Below are positions 54,808 through 64,000 of a DNA stretch of 64,000 nucleotides, piece after piece. The stretch spans positions 29,061 through 93,060 of the forward strand of contig NZ_LNDC01000177.1 in assembly GCF_001870905.1 (NCBI RefSeq). Reading direction: 5' to 3'. Every line of letters starts with the position of its first letter. Position 1 is the first letter of the stretch. Below the pieces are notes generated by a model that saw only the letters and a list, made by a program, of their open reading frames with translations, was not told the origin of the DNA and made no database searches. The translations under genes were made by a program, and so were the position numbers. This stretch comes from Geitlerinema sp. PCC 9228. GTDB taxonomy: Bacteria > Cyanobacteriota > Cyanobacteriia > Cyanobacteriales > PCC-9228.

Positions 54808-56205
54808 TCAAGAACGACCGACACCAACGTAGCGGAAACCAGCCTGTTGCATCGTTTCCCGGTTGAGGAAATTGCGACCGTCAATAATCACCGGATGAGT
54901 CATCAGCAACGCCATTTTGGCAAAATCTAACTTCTGGAACTGCTGCCAATCCGTGACCAAAACCAAAGCATCGCAACTATCCGCCAACCGTTCCGGGTCC
55001 GTTTCCACAATTACCCCAGACAAACCTTGACCGACACCCGTTTGCGAAACAATGGGGTCGTAGGCTTTGACCTTAGCACCCAAACGGTTAAGCTGTTCGA
55101 TGAGAATCAAAGAAGGTGCATCGCGCATATCGTCGGTATCGGGTTTGAACGTCAGACCCAACAAACCGATGGTTTTGCCTTTGAGAATTTTTAATTCCTT
55201 CTGGAGTTTCTCAATAGCAATTTGGCGTTGGTGGTGGTTGACCGAAATGGCTGACTTGAGCAAGCTCGCATCGTAGCCGTAGTCATCCGCTGTGTGCACC
55301 AACGCCGACACATCTTTGGGGAAGCAAGACCCACCCCAGCCAATACCAGCTTGCAAGAACTTATGGCCAATACGGGAATCAAGACCCATGCCTTTGGCTA
55401 CTTCCACCACATCCGCGCCAACGCGATCGCAAATATTCGCCACTTCGTTGATAAAGCTGATTTTCGTCGCCAAAAAGGCATTCGCAGCATATTTAATCAT
55501 TTCCGCCGAACTCAAATCCGTCGTTAGCACCGGCACTGGTGATAACGACGGATCTTCAGCTTGAACGCGCTTGACAATCGGTTCGTACAGTTGGGTCATC
55601 ACCTCCAAAGCGCGACTGCTGTTGCTGCCGAGAACAATGCGATCGGGATTGAACGTATCGTATACCGCCGACCCTTCCCGGAGAAACTCGGGATTGCTGA
55701 CCACATCAAATTCTACCCCAATTTCAGAAGCCACGCGATCGCCAGAAGAAACGTTACCAGCACCAACCAAAGCCTGCTGGCGTTCGGCAATGCCATCGAG
55801 AACGATCATCCGTACCCAGTCGCCAGAACCAATCGGTACAGTAGATTTGTTCACAATCACCTTATAACCGCGATCGAGGTGGGAACCAATCCCTTTGGCC
55901 ACCGCCTCCACGTAGCGAGTATCGCTTTCGCCGCTAGGCAACGCCGGCGTACCCACAGCAATAAACAGAACATCGCCGTGGTCCACCCCAGCACCTAAAT
56001 CGGAGGTAAAACTCAAACGACCCTCTTGGGCCGATTTTTGCATCATTTCCGACAATCCCGGTTCAAAAATCGGCGATTGTCCGCTTTGCATCATCTTGAC
56101 TTTTTCTTCATTGTTGTCCACACAAACAACTTCGTGTCCCACGTGTGCCAAGCAAGTTCCCGTTACCAAGCCGACATAACCAGTACCGATTACACAAACA
56201 CGCAT
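54808..56205 (-). CDS. ugd: UDP-glucose 6-dehydrogenase
   Basis: 465 residues, AAGGAG upstream. Oxidises UDP-glucose to UDP-glucuronate with NAD. Visible: the NAD motif GTGYVGLVTGTCLA, the catalytic Cys in GWGGSCFPKDVSAL, and the C-terminal FKPDTDDMRDAPS. The next gene upstream on the same strand uses the product, so the two probably act in series for exopolysaccharide precursors. Confidence 0.95.
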   Translation of the reverse strand: MRVCVIGTGYVGLVTGTCLAHVGHEVVCVDNNEEKVKMMQSGQSPIFEPGLSEMMQKSAQEGRLSFTSDLGAGVDHGDVLFIAVGTPALPSGESDTRYVEAVAKGIGSHLDRGYKVIVNKSTVPIGSGDWVRMIVLDGIAERQQALVGAGNVSSGDRVASEIGVEFDVVSNPEFLREGSAVYDTFNPDRIVLGSNSSRALEVMTQLYEPIVKRVQAEDPSLSPVPVLTTDLSSAEMIKYAANAFLATKISFINEVANICDRVGADVVEVAKGMGLDSRIGHKFLQAGIGWGGSCFPKDVSALVHTADDYGYDASLLKSAISVNHHQRQIAIEKLQKELKILKGKTIGLLGLTFKPDTDDMRDAPSLILIEQLNRLGAKVKAYDPIVSQTGVGQGLSGVIVETDPERLADSCDALVLVTDWQQFQKLDFAKMALLMTHPVIIDGRNFLNRETMQQAGFRYVGVGRS

Positions 56206-56414
56206 GACGATGGCTCCTTATTGCATGACCAAAAAAATTGCGACAAATCTCAAAAAATTCTCTGGAAAAAACCAACAGATCGAAACATCGATCGACTCAG
56301 GTATAGCTCACCCAGTAGCCGTTTGTCCGCATCTGTTTCGTAAATTGTTCGTAAATTTATTTCGCTAGCGGACCGTTATTGCAGCACCCCTGCTAAAGTC
56401 AATCGACCGTATGG

Positions 56415-57356
56415 CTAAGACAGAACCCCTTCAGACAGGCGATCGCGAAAGTCATCGATAGTTAATTTCAACCCTTCCACCAATCCTACCTGCGGTTCCC
56501 AATCCAAATACCTTTTCGCGCGGGTAATATCCGGTTGGCGCTGACGCGGATCGTCAGAAGGCAGTGGCTTAAACTCAATTTCCACATCGGGGTTCACCTT
56601 ATCCCGAATCGTTTGTGCCAGCTGCAAAATCGTGTACTCGCCAGGATTCCCCAGATTTACCGGACCGACGTAATCGTTGTTCATCATCCGGATCAACCCT
56701 TCCACCAAATCGGAAACATAGCAGAAACTCCGGGTTTGCGAACCATCTCCGTATACTGTTAAAGCACGATTTTGCAACGCCTGGTAAATAAAATTGCTCA
56801 CCACCCGACCGTCGTTTTCCAACATGCGCGGACCGTAAGTATTAAAAATCCGCACCACGCGAATATCCACATGGTTCTGCCGGTGGTAGTCAAAACACAG
56901 CGTCTCCGCTATCCGTTTGGACTCGTCGTAGCAACTGCGCAATCCAATAGGATTCACATTGCCGCGGTAGTCCTCCGATTGGGGATGTACTTGCGGGTCT
57001 CCGTAAATTTCCGAAGTCGATGCCAGCAAAATCCTGGCTTTAATTCGCTTGGCCAGACCCAGCATGTTCAGCGTTCCCAACACGCTGGTTTTTACGGTTT
57101 TTACCGGATTGAACTGGTAGTGTACCGGAGAAGCCGGACAAGCCAGGTGATAAATTTGGTCCACTTCCAAACGAATGGGTTCGGTAATATCGTGGCGGAT
57201 GAGTTCAAAATAGGGATTGTTTAGCCACCGGCTTAAATTGCGTTTATCTCCTGTGTAGAAATTATCCAAACACAGCACTTCGTGGCCGGCATCCATCAGG
57301 CGATCGACCAGATGGGAACCAATAAAGCCAGCACCACCAGTCACTAGAATTTTCAT
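56415..57356 (-). CDS. UDP-glucuronate decarboxylase (UDP-xylose synthase)
   Basis: 313 residues, GGAG upstream. SDR fold with [14 protein letters not shown], the UXS-type motif [13 protein letters not shown], catalytic SCYDESKR (Tyr-x-x-x-Lys) and [10 protein letters not shown]. Decarboxylates UDP-glucuronate to UDP-xylose. Pairs with ugd (209-base gap), making UDP-xylose for surface polysaccharide. Confidence 0.92.
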   Translation of the reverse strand: MKILVTGGAGFIGSHLVDRLMDAGHEVLCLDNFYTGDKRNLSRWLNNPYFELIRHDITEPIRLEVDQIYHLACPASPVHYQFNPVKTVKTSVLGTLNMLGLAKRIKARILLASTSEIYGDPQVHPQSEDYRGNVNPIGLRSCYDESKRIAETLCFDYHRQNHVDIRVVRIFNTYGPRMLENDGRVVSNFIYQALQNRALTVYGDGSQTRSFCYVSDLVEGLIRMMNNDYVGPVNLGNPGEYTILQLAQTIRDKVNPDVEIEFKPLPSDDPRQRQPDITRAKRYLDWEPQVGLVEGLKLTIDDFRDRLSEGVLS

Positions 57357-57709
57357 AATTTGGCAATCTCCCCAGCGGGCAAAGTTACAATAGAATCGGA
57401 ATCAACAGTATAAAGTGGAGGCGACGCCAGCTGCAGTGGCATGCTGCGCAACCAGCGACAGCTAGCCAATTGCGGTGTCAACCTCTACTATAATCTGGAA
57501 TCTTCCTATCAAACGGTATACTTTATCATCGTTAATTCCTTCGTTTTCAAGGATGGAGATTCGTTCGGGACAATTTTAGCTGCCACCAAGCAGCTGTTAC
57601 CAAAAATGTCCCCACGGCAAAAATGCACCGGTATCTGTTTTCATAGAAAAAGCGATATGCTACAAAGCAATATTTTGCATCTTGTTGCCAGTTTGCTGGG
57701 GTTGGGTAC
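57357..57709. other. Gene-free stretch upstream of the DUF3318 gene
   Basis: Contains a candidate -10 TATAAT at 57489-57494 with a poor -35. A 90-codon plus-strand frame (57441-57713) overlaps the next start and shows no motif, so it is not called. Confidence 0.4.
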
Positions 57710-58414
57710 ATGACATCGTTTGCAACCACAAAATCAGAAATGAACGAACTTCGCCGGCTGAAAGGACTGCTGCCGCCGGAATTACAAAGTTGGGTAACTG
57801 TAGAAAAGACGGCAGAAGTGAATCCGCCGGTGATTCGCAGCGAGGAAATCGGTAAAGACCAAGTGGAAATCCAAATTGACTTGGTGAAATGGGAACAGTT
57901 TGCCATTGACCAGCGTAACTTGCTGTTTTGGCATGAGGTGGCCCGCATCCAGAACGATACCGTTCCTAAGGAAGGATGGGAAATGGCTGCTCTCGCCATT
58001 GGCTTAGGAGGGGCCGTCGGCGAATTGTGGGTCCAAGATGGCTTGCTACTGTTGCTGGCGCTTTCCCTGTGTGGGGTGGCTGGCTATCGCCTGTATCGGC
58101 AAAATAACAGCGAAAAACGATTGGTGGAAGCCATCGATGCCGATGAAAAAGCCATCGAAATTGCCACCCGTCGGTTTAATTATTCCCTGCCAGGGGCCTA
58201 CAAAAGCTTGGGAAGTGCGCTGAAGCTGTTGGTGGAACAAACACCGAAAAAACGGCAGCGTCGTGCCTACGAAGCGCGTCTGAAAGCACTCAAACGCAGT
58301 GCTTCTAAAGCCAAGGCGCGTACGAAGAAAGCACCCCAAGAGTCTGGTGATAGCGAACAATCGGAAGCAATTTATACGCCAGAAACCAGAAGCCAAACCA
58401 GACAGGCAAACTAA
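57710..58414 (+). CDS. DUF3318 cyanobacterial membrane-associated protein
   Basis: 234 residues. The conserved cyanobacterial pattern is clear: LRRLKGLLPPELQSWVTVE, QRNLLFWHEVARIQND, and GWEMAALAIGLGGAVGELWVQDGLLLLLAL with one membrane span. The C-terminus is basic (KALKRSASKAKARTKKA). Function unknown; the family is nearly confined to cyanobacteria. A strong terminator follows. Confidence 0.88.
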   Translation: MTSFATTKSEMNELRRLKGLLPPELQSWVTVEKTAEVNPPVIRSEEIGKDQVEIQIDLVKWEQFAIDQRNLLFWHEVARIQNDTVPKEGWEMAALAIGLGGAVGELWVQDGLLLLLALSLCGVAGYRLYRQNNSEKRLVEAIDADEKAIEIATRRFNYSLPGAYKSLGSALKLLVEQTPKKRQRRAYEARLKALKRSASKAKARTKKAPQESGDSEQSEAIYTPETRSQTRQAN

Positions 58415-58435
58415 CGATATCCGATCTTTGATTTG

Positions 58436-58488
58436 GGGAGAAGCCACCTGTTAAGCGATTCTAGATGGCTTCTCCCTTACTTTTTGGT
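58436..58488 (+). terminator. Terminator after the DUF3318 gene
   Basis: GGGAGAAGCCA (58436-58446) pairs with TGGCTTCTCCC (58466-58476), followed by TTACTTTTT. Confidence 0.82.
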
Positions 58489-59566
58489 TGAATCGCAAAT
58501 CTCCCTACCATTTCCGATCCCATTTTTTTTAAAACCTGCAACAGATAATTGGGGTGTTTTTGTCAGAGGGCAACCCGTGATACGAAATCTGATATTGCTA
58601 AACCACAAACATAAACCGAACCGTCTCCCTTTACAAGAGGGAAACAGGGGGGGATTCCCCGCTGGCGCGATCGGGTTTTGCCAGTACGGATTTGGTATGA
58701 AATCCCTACCAGGGAAATTGAGAAATTCTAGGAAAGTATTATTGTTTTTTAGAAATGGTATGCAATAGAGCGATCGCGTTTGTTTCTCCAACCACGCTTG
58801 CAAGAGAAATCATATTCCCGCTCTCTCATAAAAATAGATAATTTGTTTTTGTTTGAATTCCCTTTTATAGAAATTTTTATGATTTCTATGTATTGCAGCA
58901 TTTTATGGATAGGAAGGGCGATCGCTTTTACCGTCCATGGCCTCCTATTTCTAAAAAACAATGATTTCCTGGGATTTTCTAATTGCCCTCGTAGGGGCGC
59001 TCGCGCGCTGCGCTCCGACAATAACTCCCGATTATTTATTGCACACTTTTAAGAAAGCCATCGAACCATAGTGCCGATACCAACGGTATCGGGTTCTCAG
59101 AATTATTACGGAAGTTTCCAGTTTCCATATACAAAACGACCCGGAAAAATCAGTAATTTTCAGGTTATCAACAAAAAATTGATTTGCTACATTAGAAAAT
59201 GATGTCATACGCAAAATTTTCCCATAAAATCGCCCAGCAACCATGAAATTCAAAAATTTTTTATTGAGCCTATCGATCTGGTCATAGCATCGTTGGCATG
59301 GGGAAAATTCGCTCGAACGCTAGCAAAAGCAACTCAAAAGCTTGTCTCAAGGGATAAAAATAGAAACAGAATTTGGCTTGGCGATCGCTGTTTTGCAGGT
59401 TAATTTCATTGTTGCTAGTTTTTTGCCTGACCCCCCTTGGTAGCAGCAGACCTTTTGGCTGTCAGCAGTTGTATTTGCAATCGACAAAATCTTGCCAACC
59501 AACAGCATCTATCTCCATCAATCTGCCAGAAAAATATTGGTAATAGCAATCTAGGAGTCGTCGGGT
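58489..59566. repeat. Long gene-free stretch with an inverted pair of dispersed repeats
   Basis: Copies C (58704-58756) and D (58945-58997) of the dispersed repeat lie in opposite orientation around an AT-rich core. A decayed C/G-rich repeat is near 58619-58660. The rest (59000-59566) shows only short frames with no start signals. Confidence 0.6.
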
Positions 59567-60634
59567 ATGAGCGCACAAAATGATTTCCTGGCTTTCCTCA
59601 CAGCCAGTGGCATGGTGGGAATAGCCATTGGCAATTCTTTTCCTTCGCCAGCGATCGCCGGAACCCTCACCAACAGCGACGTAGAATACATGCCAGCAGT
59701 CGTAGCTGCCGATTCCCCCAGCGATCGCGTCGATCCCAACACCACCGATTCTCGCTTTGGTGGCGTAGGCAGTTTGTTGCTGGATAATAATTACCTTTGT
59801 ACCGGAACCGCGATTGGTTCTTCTCATATTTTGACGGCTGCTCATTGTTTGGATAGCAACCAAAATGGCACTGCTGACCATACCAACGATGAAGTCCAAT
59901 TTCATTTAAATCTCGGCAGCCGTAAATCCCATACTTTTACTGCCAGTAATTTGTGGATTCACGAAGACTTTACCGGCTTTGGCAATCCCACTTTTAACGA
60001 CGATTTGGCGATTGTCGGTCTCAAGGGTTCCCTTCCCGAAGAAACGCCAATTTATCAATTGTGGCGCGACCCCATTGCCGCAGGAACCACCCTGGCGTTG
60101 GCGGGATACGGAAGGTCAGGAGATGGGGAAAATGGCTATACCACCAATGCCAGCTTGACCACCAAACGCATAGGGGAAAACAACGCCGATTCCTTCCGGC
60201 TAGACGACGAAGGCAGCGGTTCCCGAGAAGTTTTTTATATGGATTTTGACGGACCGACACCGGCAAGTGGTTTTCTAGGCGGTCCTTCCCTAGGCAGCGA
60301 TCGCGAAGCCATTATCGGACCCGGAGATTCCGGCGGACCCAGTTTCCTAGACAGCAACGGTTCCCTGTGGTTGGCGGGGGTAAACACCTTTACCTTTTCT
60401 GGAAGTTCCGCATCAGAACCGGGAACCTTTGGCAGTGGCAGCGGCGGCATCCTCGTTTCTGCCTATACCGACTGGATCGATAGCGTTGTGGGGTCATCCG
60501 AAGACCTCATCGACCGCGACCCCCCTGACAAAGGAGACAATCGCGCCGATATTCCAGAACCCACCCCATGGGTCGGTTTGCTGGCCGTGGGAATTGCTTG
60601 GATGTGGCGCAAATCGCCGGCATCTGGCGGATAG
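59567..60634 (+). CDS. Trypsin-like serine protease with PEP-CTERM sorting tail
   Basis: 355 residues, AGGAG upstream. N-terminal signal (cut near residue 31). Catalytic triad: His in ILTAAHCLD, Asp in NDDLAIVGL, Ser in GPGDSGGPS. The C-terminus reads IPEPTPWVGLLAVGIAWMWRK, a PEP-CTERM tag of motif, hydrophobic helix and basic end. It would be a substrate for the cyanoexosortase encoded about 1.6 kb downstream, which would cut and release or anchor it at the surface. Confidence 0.88.
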   Translation: MSAQNDFLAFLTASGMVGIAIGNSFPSPAIAGTLTNSDVEYMPAVVAADSPSDRVDPNTTDSRFGGVGSLLLDNNYLCTGTAIGSSHILTAAHCLDSNQNGTADHTNDEVQFHLNLGSRKSHTFTASNLWIHEDFTGFGNPTFNDDLAIVGLKGSLPEETPIYQLWRDPIAAGTTLALAGYGRSGDGENGYTTNASLTTKRIGENNADSFRLDDEGSGSREVFYMDFDGPTPASGFLGGPSLGSDREAIIGPGDSGGPSFLDSNGSLWLAGVNTFTFSGSSASEPGTFGSGSGGILVSAYTDWIDSVVGSSEDLIDRDPPDKGDNRADIPEPTPWVGLLAVGIAWMWRKSPASGG

Positions 60635-60804
60635 CAGCAAATGCTTCCCAGTGCGATCGCCAAATTTTTATCCCCGATCGCGCCAACTTTAAGAAAACTT
60701 TATCGGCTTGCCTCCTCAAAAACACCGTATATGACCCATAACAGAAGAAGGAAACAATATATTTTTCTATTTTTTCCGTTTACCGTCACCCACGATGACA
60801 AATC

Positions 60805-62013
60805 ATGAATAATTCCCAGGTAACCGTTCCCTTTGTCAACCTCAACTTGTGCCACCAACCCATCGAAGGGGAATTGGCGCAAGCCATGCAGCAGGTTTTG
60901 CAACGGGGAGATTTTGTATTGGGTCAAGCCGTCCGCGATTTTGAAGCCGACTTTGCCGCCGCCTGTGGCGTGAAATACGGCGTTGGTGTCGGTTGCGGTA
61001 CCGATGCAATCGCCATTGCCTTACAAGCCTGTGGCATCCAAGCCGGCGATGAAGTGATTCTCCCCGCCAATACCTTTATCGCCACCCTCATGGGGGTTGT
61101 GAAAGCAAAAGCCGTACCGGTTTTGGTGGATTGCGATCCGGAAACCGCGTTAATCGACCTAGAAGCCGCCAACCAAGCCGTCACAGGCAGAACCCGCGCC
61201 ATCATTCCCGTTCATCTATACGGTCAAATGGTATCGCCGCAGCAGTTGCTGGACTTTGCCACCACCTACAATCTCCTCATTGTAGAAGATGCAGCGCAAG
61301 CACATCTGGCGCGGCGAGAAGGCTATACCGCCGGATCTGTGGGAATGGCTGCTGCCTTTAGTTTTTACCCCAGCAAGAATTTAGGGGGATTTGGCGATGG
61401 TGGCGCGATTGTCACCAACGATGCCGCGATCGCGCAAAAGGCCAAAACCTTACGCAACTACGGCGCGCCGCAGAAATATTTGCATACCGAAGTGGGGACC
61501 AACAGCCGCCTGGATAGCTTGCAAGCTGCAGTGTTGAACACCAAACTACGCCACCTTCCCGCTTGGAACGAAACGCGCAATACCGCCGCCAAACAGTACG
61601 ATACTTTCCTGCAACCGCTGCAAGATTTTGGCATCATTCCCCTACACAACCAAAGCCACACCGGTCACGCATATCACTTGTACGTGATTCGAGTTACCCC
61701 CGATTCCCCTTGCGATCGCGATACTTTACAGCAAACCCTCGCCGATAGCGGCATTCAAACCGGCATTCACTATCCTATTCCCTGCCACCTACAACCTGCC
61801 TATCGTTATCTCGGCTATCAAGAGGGAGATTTTCCCCACGCGGAAATGCTATCGGCGCAAGTGTTATCGTTACCCATGTATCCCGGCTTGCAAAAAGAAC
61901 AAATCCAGCAAGTGGTTCGCGCCATTGAAGCGGCTATTTTACCGAAAATCTCGCCAAGCCACAGCTATTCCCAAGTTTGGCAAACTACCCCATCCACGCT
62001 GCGTCGTTCGTGA
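60805..62013 (+). CDS. DegT/DnrJ/EryC1/StrS-family sugar aminotransferase
   Basis: 402 residues. PLP enzyme of the sugar aminotransferase family: VGVGCGTDAIAIAL, PANTFIATLMG, VEDAAQAHLA and the PLP-Lys in FSFYPSKNLGGFGDGGA. Makes amino sugars for polysaccharide or glycan. Located among surface-polysaccharide and exosortase genes. Confidence 0.93.
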   Translation: MNNSQVTVPFVNLNLCHQPIEGELAQAMQQVLQRGDFVLGQAVRDFEADFAAACGVKYGVGVGCGTDAIAIALQACGIQAGDEVILPANTFIATLMGVVKAKAVPVLVDCDPETALIDLEAANQAVTGRTRAIIPVHLYGQMVSPQQLLDFATTYNLLIVEDAAQAHLARREGYTAGSVGMAAAFSFYPSKNLGGFGDGGAIVTNDAAIAQKAKTLRNYGAPQKYLHTEVGTNSRLDSLQAAVLNTKLRHLPAWNETRNTAAKQYDTFLQPLQDFGIIPLHNQSHTGHAYHLYVIRVTPDSPCDRDTLQQTLADSGIQTGIHYPIPCHLQPAYRYLGYQEGDFPHAEMLSAQVLSLPMYPGLQKEQIQQVVRAIEAAILPKISPSHSYSQVWQTTPSTLRRS

Positions 62014-62265
62014 AAAAATTGGGGAAGGGTCTTTAAACCGAAACCTAAAACTGGATGCGACAGAATGGGATATCCCCCGACCGCTGACCAATGGTAGGAT
62101 TGGGAAAAGGGTGCATTTTTGAAGATTTCCCAAAAAAGCACTTTATTGTTCGCCAAAAACAATTCAAAAAAATATACATAAAGGGGGGAGGATTCCCCAG
62201 CCAGGTTTTTTGGGATTGTCTAAACTAAAAGAGGCACTTTGCGAAGTGTCTCTATCTCTACAAAC

Positions 62266-63171
62266 ATGTCTGAAAAATCCAGTGAAGCCATGCAAACCCA
62301 GCGCCAACTTCTGCAAAATACCTCGCGCTATCCCTTAGAAATGGGGATTTTGTTTGTATTAGCAGTTCTGTATCTTCCCCTGCTCGTTCATTGGTACGAT
62401 GGTTGGGTTAACAAAACCATTAGTATCGAACACGAATATTTCAGCCACGGGGTCATTGGCTTGCCGTTTGCAGCTTATATTGTTTGGCAGCAACGACACC
62501 AATGGCGTCGCCTAAGCGAGCGCACCCATCCTTGGGGTGTTATTTTGTTGGTATTGGGGGGGATTTTGTACCTCGCCGGAACCCCCAACTTGCTGAATTT
62601 TTCTTTTCCTCTGGTATTAACTGGCATTTGTCTGTGGTGGAAAGGCATCCCAGGGTTGCGCTTGCAAGCTTTTCCACTGTTATTTGTGTGGCTGGCAACT
62701 CCCAACGACCTGCCTTATTTGATTGCGCCTTACATTCAACCGTTGCAAAGTTTTATCGCCGGTGTGGCTGCTTTTATCCTCGACCAATTTGCCATTGATG
62801 TAACGGTACGGGAAATTTATTTGTTTGTCGGCGGTAGAATTGTGGAGGTGGCCCCCCACTGCGCCGGGTTGAAAAGTTTGTTAACCAGTATCTACGTAGC
62901 TTTGATGCTGATGTATTTAACCAAAGCCTGGCGATCGCGTTGGAAAATGGTTGCGTTTGCTGCCACAGCCGTGGTTGTTAGCGTGGTGGGAAATATTTTG
63001 CGCAATACCATTTTGACGTTTCTGTACGGCAATCAAATGGACCGCCTGTTCCACCTGTTCCACGAAGGTTTGGGAGGTGACTTATATTTGGCTGCCGTTC
63101 TCGGGGTGTTGGTGGTTTGTTTGCTACAACTGGACCAGAAAATTCCCCATCCAACCGACAACCAATCCTAA
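62266..63171 (+). CDS. Cyanoexosortase B
   Basis: 301 residues from ATG 62266; a TTG at 62239 is less likely. About eight membrane spans. The exosortase catalytic residues are visible: Cys in APHCAGLKSL, Arg in GNILRNTIL and His in HLFHEG. It cleaves PEP-CTERM tails at the membrane. The next gene encodes its typical partner, which supports subtype B. Confidence 0.9.
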   Translation: MSEKSSEAMQTQRQLLQNTSRYPLEMGILFVLAVLYLPLLVHWYDGWVNKTISIEHEYFSHGVIGLPFAAYIVWQQRHQWRRLSERTHPWGVILLVLGGILYLAGTPNLLNFSFPLVLTGICLWWKGIPGLRLQAFPLLFVWLATPNDLPYLIAPYIQPLQSFIAGVAAFILDQFAIDVTVREIYLFVGGRIVEVAPHCAGLKSLLTSIYVALMLMYLTKAWRSRWKMVAFAATAVVVSVVGNILRNTILTFLYGNQMDRLFHLFHEGLGGDLYLAAVLGVLVVCLLQLDQKIPHPTDNQS

Positions 63172-63201
63172 AATGGGGATGCAAGGGTCCCGCCAACGGC
63201 T

Positions 63202-63909
63202 ATGTCTTCTTTTTTGAAATTCTTCCAGAGGCTACGAAAATACAAATCTACCCAATTGGGATTGTTTGTCTTCCTCATCGCGATCGCAGCCATCGGCGTG
63301 GTTCCTACTTACCTCCGCGGTCGGTGGCTGTGGTCGGACGATCCCATACCGGTAGATAACATCGATCGACTGCGGCAGCTAAGGGAAACGGGAATCGATC
63401 TGCCGGGATGGGAAACCGTAGATGCCAATCCCGTACAAATGGGAGGCCGCAAGTGGATCTTTCAACAAATGCAAGCCAACGACCGAGACCAAACCGCCTA
63501 CCTGCTGCTGCGACCCCAAGTCGATGCCAAAGACCAACCCCAGGTGGAATGGACCGATGTGGATGGATGGCAGCAGTGGAAAACCGATTCCCGCCAGTCG
63601 CTACAGTTTGACGTATCTGCGCCAACCGTCCATGCTAGGTATTATCGCGCTTGGCAACCGGCGGAAACCTTTGCGATCGCACAGTGGTATGCCTTTGCTA
63701 ACGGTGGCGGCCATGCCAGTCCCAGCCAGTGGTTTTGGCGCGATCGCCAGGCGCAGTTACAAGGCGATCGCGTCGGATGGGTGGCGGTTAGCCTCATGGT
63801 TCCCATCGAACCCCTCGACGATCTCGAAAACTATACCACCGAGGTCAAAGAACTGGCGCAAACCGTACAAACAGCTTTGCAGGAACAAGTCTTCGCTGGG
63901 AAGCCTTAA
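63202..63909 (+). CDS. Cyanoexosortase B system-associated protein
   Basis: 235 residues, one N-terminal membrane span (GLFVFLIAIAAIGVVPTYL). The remainder is an extracytoplasmic domain (GIDLPGWETVDANPVQMGGRKW, YYRAWQPAETFAIAQWYA) typical of proteins paired with cyanoexosortase B. The 30-base gap suggests one transcript with the exosortase gene. The biochemical role is unknown. Confidence 0.85.
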   Translation: MSSFLKFFQRLRKYKSTQLGLFVFLIAIAAIGVVPTYLRGRWLWSDDPIPVDNIDRLRQLRETGIDLPGWETVDANPVQMGGRKWIFQQMQANDRDQTAYLLLRPQVDAKDQPQVEWTDVDGWQQWKTDSRQSLQFDVSAPTVHARYYRAWQPAETFAIAQWYAFANGGGHASPSQWFWRDRQAQLQGDRVGWVAVSLMVPIEPLDDLENYTTEVKELAQTVQTALQEQVFAGKP

Positions 63910-63919
63910 CAAAAAGTTA

Positions 63920-64000
63920 CGGCGTGAATCGGGAGCTTGAAAGCCCTGACCTTTTAAAGCAGGGATGAAAAGCGACCCGTGCGGCTTTAGCCGCCGTCAA
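63920..64000. other. Palindromic sequence at the window edge, possibly an IS605-type end
   Basis: Contains CCCTG/CAGGG with an AT loop and the hairpin GCGGCTTTAGCCGC (63981-63994). Such sequence commonly borders TnpB-type elements in cyanobacteria. No gene is visible before the window ends. Confidence 0.4.

Noticed and set aside
1..64000. tRNA or rRNA genes
   Set aside because: No cloverleaf arms or rRNA-like segments were seen in the intergenic regions; a tRNAscan or Rfam run would settle this.

Overview
The window is a cyanobacterial chromosome segment. It is full of the HIP1 octamer GCGATCGC and carries genes typical of cyanobacteria: an NADPH-thioredoxin reductase fused to thioredoxin, a DUF3318 protein, cyanoexosortase B with its partner protein, and WYL-domain CRISPR regulators of the TIGR03985 type. 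The genus cannot be fixed from sequence alone. No rRNA or tRNA gene was seen.

Layout. 1-293: start of an acidic poly-Asp protein that runs off the left edge. 444-23377: a large type III-A CRISPR-Cas island. It holds a WYL-type regulator, an AT-rich pair of membrane-protein genes, an IS5-family insertion, CRISPR array 1 (23 repeats), the operon cas10-csm2-csm3-csm4-csm5-cas6, then a PD-(D/E)XK-like nuclease, a CARF protein, a toxin/antitoxin-like pair and a CARF-HEPN ribonuclease, then cas1-cas2 and CRISPR array 2 (24 repeats). 23805-26264: cytosine deaminase, CPBP protease, sulfotransferase. 26303-30305: a TPR gene, csx3 fused to a P-loop domain, and a dynamin-like GTPase. 30813-40310: exported TPR, SLH/WD40 and RTX-type proteins. 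40513-54716: housekeeping and stress genes (hcp, ompW-like, dapB, SLH lipoprotein, peroxiredoxin, YggT, RCK channel, NTRC, guaA, chrA). 54808-63909: sugar-nucleotide, exopolysaccharide and exosortase genes.

How the CRISPR parts fit. Csm2-5 and Cas10 form the interference complex and Cas6 processes both arrays. Cas10 keeps the cyclase GGDD motif but no HD nuclease motif is visible. Defence would therefore lean on cyclic oligoadenylate signalling, Csm3 RNA cleavage and the CARF effectors, with Csx3 as a candidate ring nuclease.

The most notable observation is an 18-bp dyad, TTGAA-N8-TTCAA with a CCC core. It occurs five times: in front of the WYL regulator and membrane module, in front of the 4369 gene, and upstream of cas10, cas1 and csx3. 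At cas10, cas1 and csx3 it sits exactly 8 bp before a TATAAT-like -10 element. This suggests one regulon, probably controlled by the WYL protein, that unites adaptation, interference and signal shut-off across about 26 kb.
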